Of a stretch of 5,884 nucleotides of DNA, positions 1 through 5,347 are shown piece after piece (positions within the stretch are counted from its first letter, which is position 1; each line of letters opens with the position of its first letter). Both the position numbers and the translations under genes were made by a program. A model generated the notes under the pieces. That model was not told where the DNA came from and ran no database searches. It worked only from the letters and a program-made list of their open reading frames with translations. The stretch comes from Comamonadaceae bacterium (GTDB taxonomy: Bacteria; Pseudomonadota; Gammaproteobacteria; Burkholderiales; Burkholderiaceae_C): the NCBI GenBank assembly GCA_947458305.1, contig CANGZO010000154.1:1-5884 (forward strand). The letters run 5' to 3'.

Positions 1-148
1 TCCAAAGCCCGGCAATGGCGCGCAGCATGCTGGTTTTGCCACTGCCCGAGGGCCCGACCAAAGCCACCAATTCGCCCGCACCGCAGTCAAACTCGGCCTC
101 CAGCCGGATGGGGCTGGCCGAGCGCAATTGCACTTGCAGGCCGGTCAT
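1..148 (-). CDS. modC: Molybdate ABC transporter ATP-binding protein ModC (N-terminal part, cut by window edge)
   Basis: Only the first 49 codons are in the window; the gene runs off the left edge. The reverse strand translates to a start MTGLQVQL followed by a beta-rich stretch and a clear Walker A P-loop, GPSGSGKTS, at about residues 34-42, then LRAIAGLW. That is the standard opening of an ABC-transporter ATPase. The ATG overlaps the modB stop codon (ATGA), so the two are probably translationally coupled. By family knowledge, ModC hydrolyses ATP on the cytoplasmic face to drive molybdate uptake through ModB. The signature motif, Walker B and any C-terminal MOP domain lie outside the window. 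The ABC assignment is secure; the ModC assignment rests on the operon context with modA and modB. Confidence 0.9.
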   Translation of the reverse strand, partial: MTGLQVQLRSASPIRLEAEFDCGAGELVALVGPSGSGKTSMLRAIAGLW

Positions 149-825
149 CAACGCTCCTGCAAGGCGCGGCCACGCTGGCCCACCCGGTCAAAGGCCAGCA
201 CCAGGCTCAGCGCCAGCAAGGACACGCCCACCAGCGCCAGCGCCATCACATGGGCCGACTGCAAATCCATGCCCTGCACTTTGTCGTAGAGCGACACCGA
301 CAAGGTGCGCGTTTCGCCCTCGATGTTGCCGCCCACCATGAGCACCACGCCAAACTCGCCCAGCGTGTGCGCCACCGTGAGCGCCATACCGGCCAGCAAA
401 CCGGGCCAGGCCAGCGGCAGCTCGATGCGCCAAAACGTCTGCCAGCTGGACAGGCCCGAGACCCAAGCCGCTTCGCGCAGGCTGTGCGGCACCGCCGCAA
501 ATGCGCGTTGAATCGGTTGCACCATGAAGGGCAGGTTGACCAGCACGCTCACCAGCAGCAGGCCTTCCAAAGTGAACACCAGCCGGATGCCCGTTGCCGC
601 CAACCAAGCGCCCAAAGCACTGCCTTGGCCAAAGGCCACCAAAAAGTAAAAGCCGATCACCGTGGGCGGCAACAGCAAAGGCAGCAGCAGCAAAGCCTCG
701 ACCACAGGACGCCCAGCCCAAGCGGTCACGGCCAGCCAGCGGGCCAGCGCCAGGCCCACCGGCAGCAAAACCAAGGTGGTCAAGACAGCCAATGTCAAGG
801 AAACGTGAAAGGCAGACCAATCCAT
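148..825 (-). CDS. modB: Molybdate ABC transporter permease ModB
   Basis: This 225-residue inner-membrane permease has the usual length for ModB. Hydrophobic segments at about residues 7-29, 43-66, 85-105, 140-162 and 192-212 fit a five-helix core. The EAA loop that docks the ATPase is visible at about 118-137 (EAA, Gly124, then IELP). The segment HTLGEFGVVLMVGGNI followed by GETRT is typical of the ModB/CysTW permease group and closest in style to ModB. It lies 30 bp downstream of modA and overlaps modC by ATGA, so all three are probably one transcript. No good Shine-Dalgarno precedes the ATG at 825, which suggests translation coupled to modA. By homology it forms the homodimeric molybdate channel. 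Tungstate or sulfate transport is a less likely alternative. Confidence 0.93.
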   Translation of the reverse strand: MDWSAFHVSLTLAVLTTLVLLPVGLALARWLAVTAWAGRPVVEALLLLPLLLPPTVIGFYFLVAFGQGSALGAWLAATGIRLVFTLEGLLLVSVLVNLPFMVQPIQRAFAAVPHSLREAAWVSGLSSWQTFWRIELPLAWPGLLAGMALTVAHTLGEFGVVLMVGGNIEGETRTLSVSLYDKVQGMDLQSAHVMALALVGVSLLALSLVLAFDRVGQRGRALQER

Positions 826-855
826 GGGGTGAAGAATGCGTATGCGGGGATCTGA

Positions 856-1656
856 TTATTGCGGCAAGGCATAGCCGTGGCGCACAAAGGCGGCCTGGGC
901 TGGCGGGCTGAGCAAAAACCGGTGCCAATTCGCTGCCGCTGCACTGGCGCCTTGCAACAAAACCATGCGCTGGTGCAAGGGTGAATGCAGATGCACGGGC
1001 AAAGGCAAGACCTGCAATGCGCTGGCGATTTCGGGCGCTGTGGCCAATGCCAATGCCGTGATGCCAGCTTGCGCGGCACCCGTGGCCACAAACTGGGTGG
1101 CCTGGCCGATGTTGTCACCCAACACCTTTTGCGAGGCCGCCAACGGCCCTGCGCCCGCTCGTTGCAAAGCCTCCTCTGCCGCCACCCCATAGGGCGCCAG
1201 CGCCGGGTTGGCGATGGCGAATTTGTCATTGGGCTTCAAGGCGCGCACCACAGCGACCAAGCCTTGGTTCAATGGTAATGCTGAATTTTTGGGCACCACC
1301 AAGGCCAATTGGCCGGTGGCATAGCGCTGTCCCGCATCCACCGTTCGACCCGATTTGACCAGCTCAGCCACCCAGGCCTCGTCCGCCGAAATGAATTGCT
1401 CCACCGGCAAGCCTTGCAAGATTTGACGCGCCAAATTGCCGGATGCGCCCAAATTGACGTCGACTTGAACCCCAGTTTGTTGCTTGTAGAGAGTCGCCAA
1501 GTCAGCAAGCACAAACTTCAAGTTGCTGGCAGCGGCCACTTTGATGCGGACTTGCGCCAAGGCCCAGGAAGGCACAAGCAAGGCCCCCGACAGCGCCACA
1601 GTCAACCCTAGGCAACGCCGCCGCTGGCGGCTCAAGCTCAAGCCATCGTTTCGCAT
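856..1656 (-). CDS. modA: Molybdate-binding periplasmic protein ModA
   Basis: This is a 266-residue protein (E. coli ModA is about 257). Residues 1-34 form a Sec signal peptide: an arginine-rich n-region (RQRRR, 11-14), a hydrophobic core, and an ALA|Q cleavage site near 34/35. No lipobox is seen. The mature protein has the family's oxyanion-binding serines in AAASNL (Ser44) and GASGNLARQI (Ser73), then QFISADEAW, IANPALAPYG and the VLGDNIGQATQFV segment. The frame stays open upstream to a TTG at 1761, with further ATGs at 1713 and 1677. I chose 1656 because it gives a normal-length signal peptide and lies just downstream of the candidate promoter. No start has a convincing Shine-Dalgarno, so the exact start is uncertain. 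By homology it captures molybdate and delivers it to ModB. The tyrosine that contacts molybdate in E. coli (Tyr170) appears replaced by alanine (about Ala201). Confidence 0.92.
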   Translation of the reverse strand: MRNDGLSLSRQRRRCLGLTVALSGALLVPSWALAQVRIKVAAASNLKFVLADLATLYKQQTGVQVDVNLGASGNLARQILQGLPVEQFISADEAWVAELVKSGRTVDAGQRYATGQLALVVPKNSALPLNQGLVAVVRALKPNDKFAIANPALAPYGVAAEEALQRAGAGPLAASQKVLGDNIGQATQFVATGAAQAGITALALATAPEIASALQVLPLPVHLHSPLHQRMVLLQGASAAAANWHRFLLSPPAQAAFVRHGYALPQ

Positions 1657-1679
1657 ACTTTCATGATTATTTTGCATAG

Positions 1680-1709
1680 ATTTAACGGGGTTTTGAGCCG
1701 ATCTGGCAA
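1680..1709 (-). promoter_or_regulatory. Candidate sigma-70 promoter of modABC
   Basis: On the reverse strand TTGCCA (plus 1704-1709, 5 of 6 to the -35 consensus) is followed after 18 bp by TTAAAT (plus 1680-1685, 4 of 6 to the -10 consensus). Transcription would start near 1673. That leaves a leader of under 20 nt before the ATG at 1656 and would exclude the upstream modA starts at 1677, 1713 and 1761. I saw no recognisable ModE operator. This is pattern matching only. Confidence 0.35.
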
Positions 1710-1746
1710 GCATGAAAGGAGCAGTCTCCCTAAAATCGAGACCCTG

Positions 1747-1775
1747 CTGAGGACCTGCCAATGGCCAGTACTCAG
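1747..1775. promoter_or_regulatory. Imperfect 29-bp dyad at the centre of the modA-pckG divergent region
   Basis: The dyad is centred on base 1761. CTGAG (1747-1751) pairs with CTCAG (1771-1775), AC (1753-1754) with GT (1768-1769), and GCCA (1757-1760) with TGGC (1762-1765), so 11 of 14 positions are symmetrical. It sits almost exactly midway between the modA and pckG starts. It resembles a dimeric-regulator operator, but no known binding consensus was recognised. A second CTCAGC at 1779-1784 offers an alternative right arm. It lies outside any chosen coding region. Confidence 0.35.
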
Positions 1776-1796
1776 TATCTCAGCCAACAAGCCGTT

Positions 1797-1844
1797 TTTT
1801 CAAAGTCCCCTCCATTCAGGGTTTTTGAAAAACCGATTTTCAAA
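1797..1844. repeat. Three copies of TTTTCAAA in the pckG upstream region
   Basis: The 8-mer occurs at 1797-1804 (plus), 1824-1831 (as its reverse complement TTTGAAAA) and 1837-1844 (plus). Centre-to-centre distances are 27 and 13 bp. Three copies within 48 bp of otherwise GC-rich DNA are unlikely to be background. They may be operator half-sites for an unknown regulator of pckG or simply an AT-rich promoter region. The regulator is unknown. Confidence 0.5.
1824..1844. promoter_or_regulatory. Perfect inverted repeat (8-bp arms, 5-nt spacer) upstream of pckG
   Basis: TTTGAAAA (1824-1831) and TTTTCAAA (1837-1844) are exact reverse complements separated by ACCGA. The repeat ends 4 bases before the GGAG ribosome binding site and 15 bases before the pckG ATG. 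As DNA it could be an operator; as RNA it could form a weak AU-rich hairpin next to the ribosome binding site. There is no T-tract after it, so it is not an intrinsic terminator. Confidence 0.45.
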
Positions 1845-1848
1845 CTTT

Positions 1849-1852
1849 GGAG
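1849..1852 (+). promoter_or_regulatory. Ribosome binding site that fixes the pckG start
   Basis: GGAG lies 7 nt before the ATG at 1860. It supports that start over the in-frame ATG at 1761, which has no such site and would add 33 residues absent from the family. Confidence 0.75.
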
Positions 1853-1859
1853 CTTCCCC

Positions 1860-3725
1860 ATGAATTCACCCGCAATGCAGGGCCTGAACCTCAACACGCC
1901 AGCCTACGTCAAGAACGCGAAATTGATCGCTTGGGTGGCCGAAATGGCCGCTCTGTGCAAGCCCGCCAACATCTACTGGTGTGATGGCTCCCAAGAAGAA
2001 TACGACCGCCTGTGCGCCGAGTTGGTGGCGGCCGGCACCTTCAAAAAGCTCAACCCCGCCAAGCGCGCCAACTCTTACCTGGCCTGGTCTGACCCCTCGG
2101 ACGTGGCCCGCGTGGAAGACCGTACCTACATCTGCTCGGCCAAAAAAGAAGATGCCGGCCCGACCAACAACTGGATGGAACCCGCGCAAATGCGCGCCAC
2201 CTTGAACCCGCTGTTTGACGGCTGCATGGCTGGCCGCACCATGTACGTGGTGCCTTTCTCGATGGGCCCTTTGGGCTCGCACATCAGCCATATCGGCATC
2301 GAGTTGAGCGACAGCGCCTACGTGGCCGTGAACCAGAAAATCATGACCCGCATGGGCAAAGCTGTGTACGACGTGCTGGGCACCGACGGCGAATTCGTGC
2401 CCTGCATGCACACCGTCGGGGCGCCTTTGGCTGCGGGCGAAAAAGACACCACCAGCTGGCCTTGCAACCCCAGCACCAAGTACATCGTGCACTACCCCGA
2501 GACCCGCGAGATCTGGTCTTATGGTTCGGGCTACGGCGGTAACGCCTTGTTGGGCAAGAAGTGCTTTGCGCTGCGCATCGCCTCGAACATGGGCCGTGAC
2601 CAGGGCTGGTTGGCCGAGCACATGCTGATTTTGGGCGTGACCAACCCCGAAGGCAAGAAGTACCACGTGGCAGCGGCTTTCCCCAGCGCTTGCGGCAAAA
2701 CCAACTTCTCGATGCTGGTGCCACCCAAGGCCTTTGAAGGCTGGAGCGTGACCACCATTGGCGACGACATCGCCTGGGTCAAGCCCCACACCGACGGCAA
2801 GATGTACGCCATCAACCCCGAAGCCGGTTACTTTGGTGTCGCCCCCGGCACCAACATGAAGACCAACCCCAACTGCATGCTGAGCCTGAACAAGGACGTG
2901 ATCTTCACCAACGTGGCGCTCACCGATGACGGCGACGTGTGGTGGGAAGGCATGGAAAAGGACACCGGCAAGCTGCCCGACCATTTGATCGACTGGCAAG
3001 GCAAGGACTGGACGCCCCAGATCGCCAAAGAGACCGGGGCCAAAGCCGCTCACCCCAACGCCCGCTTCACCGTGGCTGCGACCAACAACCCGGCTCTTGA
3101 CCCTGCATGGGACGACGCTGCAGGCGTGCCGATCGACGCATTCATGTTTGGTGGCCGCCGCTCAACCACCGTGCCGCTGGTCACCGAAGCCCGCAGCTGG
3201 GCCGAAGGCGTGTACATGGCCGCGACCATGGGCTCTGAGACCACCGCTGCCGCCTTTGGCGCGCAAGGTGTGGTGCGCCGCGACCCCTTCGCCATGCTGC
3301 CATTTTGCGGCTACAACATGAGCGACTACTTCCAGCACTGGCTCGACACCGGTGCCAAAGCACAGGCCGCTGGCCACAAGCTGCCCGCCATGTACTGCGT
3401 GAACTGGTTCCGCAAGGGCGAAGACGGCTCGTTTGTCTGGCCTGGCTACGGCGACAACATGCGCGTGCTCAAGTGGATGATCGACCGCTTGGAAGGCAAG
3501 GCACAAGGCGAAGCCACCATGTTCGGCATTGCCCCCACTTACGCTGAAATCAACTGGAATGGCATCGAATTCAGCGCCGAGCAATTCAAGTCGGTCACCA
3601 ACATCGACAAAGCCTCTTGGCAGGCCGAGTTCAAGCTGCATGACGAGCACTTTGCACAGCTGAGCTACCACCTGCCCCAGGCCCTGCTGGACACCAAAGC
3701 CGCTTTGCAAGCGCGTCTGGCCTAA
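1860..3725 (+). CDS. pckG: Phosphoenolpyruvate carboxykinase (GTP)
   Basis: This 621-residue cytosolic enzyme has the normal length for the GTP-dependent class. By family knowledge it converts oxaloacetate and GTP to phosphoenolpyruvate, GDP and CO2, the entry step of gluconeogenesis. The diagnostic P-loop FPSACGKTNF is at residues 274-283 and carries the reactive Cys278. Expected metal ligands match by alignment to the rat enzyme: Lys234 (GGNALLGKK), His254 (AEHML) and Asp303 (GDDIAW). Substrate-binding arginines are seen at Arg84 (DVARVE), Arg402 (NARF) and Arg433/434 (FGGRR), with Tyr225 in the GYGGN segment. No key residue is missing. The start at 1860 is supported by GGAG 7 nt upstream. 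It is divergent from modA and followed by its own strong terminator, so it is probably monocistronic. The ATP-dependent type is excluded by the motif set. Confidence 0.98.
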   Translation: MNSPAMQGLNLNTPAYVKNAKLIAWVAEMAALCKPANIYWCDGSQEEYDRLCAELVAAGTFKKLNPAKRANSYLAWSDPSDVARVEDRTYICSAKKEDAGPTNNWMEPAQMRATLNPLFDGCMAGRTMYVVPFSMGPLGSHISHIGIELSDSAYVAVNQKIMTRMGKAVYDVLGTDGEFVPCMHTVGAPLAAGEKDTTSWPCNPSTKYIVHYPETREIWSYGSGYGGNALLGKKCFALRIASNMGRDQGWLAEHMLILGVTNPEGKKYHVAAAFPSACGKTNFSMLVPPKAFEGWSVTTIGDDIAWVKPHTDGKMYAINPEAGYFGVAPGTNMKTNPNCMLSLNKDVIFTNVALTDDGDVWWEGMEKDTGKLPDHLIDWQGKDWTPQIAKETGAKAAHPNARFTVAATNNPALDPAWDDAAGVPIDAFMFGGRRSTTVPLVTEARSWAEGVYMAATMGSETTAAAFGAQGVVRRDPFAMLPFCGYNMSDYFQHWLDTGAKAQAAGHKLPAMYCVNWFRKGEDGSFVWPGYGDNMRVLKWMIDRLEGKAQGEATMFGIAPTYAEINWNGIEFSAEQFKSVTNIDKASWQAEFKLHDEHFAQLSYHLPQALLDTKAALQARLA

Positions 3726-3763
3726 AAGATCAGGTTCTGCGCCCATCCGGCGTCTGAGTCTCC

Positions 3764-3796
3764 AACCGCCCCGGCCACAAACCGGGGCGGTTTTTT
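3764..3796 (+). terminator. Rho-independent terminator of pckG
   Basis: An 11-bp perfect stem pairs AACCGCCCCGG (3764-3774) with CCGGGGCGGTT (3782-3792) around a 7-nt loop, CCACAAA. Six T residues follow at 3791-3796, the first two of which also pair in the stem. It lies 38 bases after the pckG stop. The matching A residues on the left side are too few for a strong reverse-strand terminator. Confidence 0.95.
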
Positions 3797-3804
3797 CTGG
3801 CCTG

Positions 3805-3810
3805 CACAAT
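3805..3810 (+). promoter_or_regulatory. Possible -10 element just before the EamA-family gene
   Basis: CACAAT matches 4 of 6 bases of the -10 consensus and ends 7 bases before the ATG at 3818. A transcript from it would start at or next to the start codon, so it would be leaderless. No -35 box is present at the right distance, because that position falls in the terminator stem. Weak evidence. Confidence 0.2.
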
Positions 3811-3817
3811 CGGTGTC

Positions 3818-4720
3818 ATGTCTTTGTTTCAAACCGCTGAATCCCGAACCCGTCTCGCCTTATGGCTGATATGGGTCACGCCCGCCTTGTGGTCCGTCAA
3901 CTACATCGTGGCGCGCTCAGCCCCCGGCGTGGTGGAGCCCCACATGCTGGCCTTGGGTCGCTGGGCTTTGGCCGGCGTGATCCTGGCCTTGATTGCACGC
4001 AGTGAACTGTGGCGAGAAAGGCGCAGCACCTTGGCAGACGGCGGCCGTTATCTGGTGTTGGGGGCCCTGGGCATGCTGATTTGCGGGGCCTGGGTCTACC
4101 AAGGTGGCAAGACCACCACGGCCATGAACATCGCCCTGATTTATGCCGCCTCACCCGTTTTGATTGCGCTGGGCGCCGTGTTCTGGCTGGGCGAGCGCTT
4201 TTCATGGCGCCAAGGTGTGGGCGTGGTCGTGGCCATGGCCGGGGTGTTCCATGTGGTGGTCAAAGGGCAATGGTTGGTTCTGGCTCAGGTGCAATGGGTG
4301 GCTGGCGATGGCTGGATTGTGCTGGCCATGGCGGCCTGGGCCGCTTTTGCCTTGTTGCAAAAAAAGTGGCCCACGCCACTGGGCTCGACGGCGCGACTGG
4401 CCGCCATTTGCATGGGTGGCGTGCTGGTCTTGCTGCCCTTCAGCATTTGGGAATACCTGCAGCCTGAGCGGCCTGCTTGGACGATGCAGGCCACTTGGCT
4501 GGTCGTGGCCGCCGGCTTGCTGCCAGGCCTGGGCGCTTATTGGGCCTATGGCTTTTGCCAGAAAGTGCTGGGCGCCAGCCGCGTGGCCGCCAGTTTGTAC
4601 CTGGGGCCTTTGTATGGGGGTTTGGCCGGATGGGTCGTCTTGGGCGAGGCCATGGGCTGGCACCACGTCATGGGCGCGGCGTTGATCTTGCCGGGCATTT
4701 ACTTGGCCTCCAAGCGCTGA
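3818..4720 (+). CDS. EamA-family (drug/metabolite transporter superfamily) membrane transporter
   Basis: This 300-residue inner-membrane protein has ten predicted helices, at about residues 13-31, 40-60, 78-95, 103-123, 131-149, 162-180, 192-212, 224-243, 254-275 and 281-297. They form two EamA repeats (about 12-148 and 163-298). Typical features are LGRWALAG in helix 2, ALIYAASPVLIALGAVFWLGE closing helix 4, and the matching SLYLGPLYGGLAGWVVLGE in the second repeat. Family members export or import amino acids, nucleotide precursors and other small metabolites; the substrate cannot be read from sequence. The start codon lies 21 bases past the pckG terminator and has no clear Shine-Dalgarno, so the gene may have its own weak promoter. 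It converges with the small membrane-protein gene, with 12 bases between the stops. Confidence 0.92.
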   Translation: MSLFQTAESRTRLALWLIWVTPALWSVNYIVARSAPGVVEPHMLALGRWALAGVILALIARSELWRERRSTLADGGRYLVLGALGMLICGAWVYQGGKTTTAMNIALIYAASPVLIALGAVFWLGERFSWRQGVGVVVAMAGVFHVVVKGQWLVLAQVQWVAGDGWIVLAMAAWAAFALLQKKWPTPLGSTARLAAICMGGVLVLLPFSIWEYLQPERPAWTMQATWLVVAAGLLPGLGAYWAYGFCQKVLGASRVAASLYLGPLYGGLAGWVVLGEAMGWHHVMGAALILPGIYLASKR

Positions 4721-4732
4721 AAGCGCCGGGGC

Positions 4733-5203
4733 TCAGATGTAATAAAGGCGATCGCGCACCAAACGGGCGGCGCGGCGGTTCATGCGGTTTTCAAAACCCT
4801 GCAGTGTGCTGCGCTCTTCGGGTGCGCGGTCCATGGCCACTTCCAAGTCGCGCATCAAACGTGGGTCTTTTTGAGCCATGGCCCACAGGCGCTGGTCGGC
4901 ACGGCGACGGGCCAGCTGCGCCGACCAGGTGTCCAGGTGGGTCATCAGGTGTTGCGCCAAAACACGGGTCAGTCCGCGCAACAACACCATGGCCAACACT
5001 GCCACAGCCCACAAGGCCAGCCAAGCCGCCACCAAATGGGACTCGGCCCAGCTGTCTAACAAGCGGTCGGTCAGGACGAGCAAAGCGGAAACACCCGCAG
5101 CCAACAAGACCGTGGCCAAGAACTTGGTGAGGACGACGGGCGTATCGGAGGCTGAAGGCAACAGGGTTATTTGACCCAACATGGTTTTGGTAACGGTGTT
5201 CAT
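4733..5203 (-). CDS. Unrecognised small protein with two predicted membrane helices
   Basis: I do not recognise the family of this 156-residue protein. Residues 1-22 are polar. Two hydrophobic helices follow, at about 23-45 and 57-76, joined by a short loop containing acidic residues (DSWAESH). The rest (about 77-156) is a charged, helix-rich tail with many Arg residues (LARRRADQR, RMNRRAARLVRDR) and an aromatic end, RLYYI. By the positive-inside rule the tail is probably cytoplasmic. The ATG at 5203 was chosen over an upstream in-frame GTG at 5260 because AAGGGA lies 7 nt before it. Codon use resembles the neighbours, so it looks like a real gene. It is divergent from the LysR gene across 144 bp and may be that regulator's target, which is inference from position. 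No catalytic motif is seen. Confidence 0.8.
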   Translation of the reverse strand: MNTVTKTMLGQITLLPSASDTPVVLTKFLATVLLAAGVSALLVLTDRLLDSWAESHLVAAWLALWAVAVLAMVLLRGLTRVLAQHLMTHLDTWSAQLARRRADQRLWAMAQKDPRLMRDLEVAMDRAPEERSTLQGFENRMNRRAARLVRDRLYYI

Positions 5204-5210
5204 TGTGTTT

Positions 5211-5216
5211 TCCCTT
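5211..5216 (-). promoter_or_regulatory. Ribosome binding site of the small membrane-protein gene
   Basis: On the reverse strand AAGGGA ends 7 nt before the ATG at 5203. It favours that start over the upstream GTG at 5260. Confidence 0.65.
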
Positions 5217-5229
5217 GAATTGATTTTGT

Positions 5230-5244
5230 GCAATTTGGCATTGC
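5230..5244. promoter_or_regulatory. 15-bp inverted repeat in the leader of the small membrane-protein gene
   Basis: GCAAT (5230-5234) and ATTGC (5240-5244) are exact reverse complements separated by TTGGC. The repeat lies between the predicted transcription start (near 5260) and the ribosome binding site, so it could be an operator or a small RNA hairpin. Short repeats like this also arise by chance. Confidence 0.3.
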
Positions 5245-5266
5245 TAATTATTAAAACCACTCCGTC

Positions 5267-5295
5267 ATCATAGGGTTTCTACGCATGTTGTTCAA
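5267..5295 (-). promoter_or_regulatory. Candidate sigma-70 promoter of the small membrane-protein gene
   Basis: On the reverse strand TTGAAC (plus 5290-5295, 4 of 6 to the -35 consensus) is followed after exactly 17 bp by TATGAT (plus 5267-5272, 5 of 6 to the -10 consensus). The start would be near 5260, giving a leader of about 57 nt. Confidence 0.5.
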
Positions 5296-5296
5296 C

Positions 5297-5326
5297 TTTA
5301 GATTCATGATGCCTATCATTCATAAT
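5297..5326 (+). promoter_or_regulatory. Candidate promoter of the LysR-family gene
   Basis: TTTAGA (5297-5302, 4 of 6 to the -35 consensus) is followed after 18 bp by CATAAT (5321-5326, 5 of 6 to the -10 consensus). The start would be near 5333, about 15 nt before the ATG. Its -35 box is one base from that of the opposing promoter. Confidence 0.4.
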
Positions 5327-5334
5327 GGTGATAG
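5306..5334. promoter_or_regulatory. Overlapping TGAT/ATCA dyads, candidate LysR-type binding sites
   Basis: ATGAT (5306-5310) and ATCAT (5315-5319) form an inverted repeat with a 4-bp spacer. CTATCA (5313-5318) and TGATAG (5329-5334) form a second one with a 10-bp spacer, sharing the middle half-site. The second dyad spans the candidate LysR-gene -10 box, which would suit negative autoregulation. The binding protein is inferred, not shown. Confidence 0.4.
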
Positions 5335-5347
5335 ATAAGCGCCCCAT

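Noticed and set aside
250..855. 201-codon plus-strand open frame over modB
   Set aside because: The product is a Gln/Arg/His-rich composition artefact antisense to a clearly identified permease.
1731..1736. TAAAAT as a -10 box for pckG
   Set aside because: It matches 5 of 6 bases, but no acceptable -35 lies 16-19 bp upstream, so I did not call a pckG promoter.
1761..1859. 33-residue N-terminal extension of PckG
   Set aside because: No ribosome binding site at 1761, no similarity to the family's N-terminus, and it would run through the inverted repeats. The start at 1860 has GGAG at the right spacing.
1866..3053. Long 395-codon open frame antisense to pckG
   Set aside because: It mirrors pckG codon structure in GC-rich DNA. 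Its product is a low-complexity mix rich in Gly, Val, His and Ala with no domain, while pckG on the other strand has every catalytic motif.
3162..3809. 215-codon minus-strand open frame across the pckG end and terminator
   Set aside because: It is antisense to conserved pckG sequence and runs through the terminator hairpin; no recognisable domain.
4009..4685. Alternative-frame open readings inside the EamA-family gene, on both strands
   Set aside because: Trp/Arg/Pro/His-rich shadows; the 300-codon frame has the family's helices and motifs.
4714..4726. Hairpin GCGCT-GAA-AGCGC at the transporter stop codon, as a convergent terminator
   Set aside because: The stem is only 5 bp and no T-tract follows on either strand. 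It overlaps coding sequence and may be chance in GC-rich DNA.
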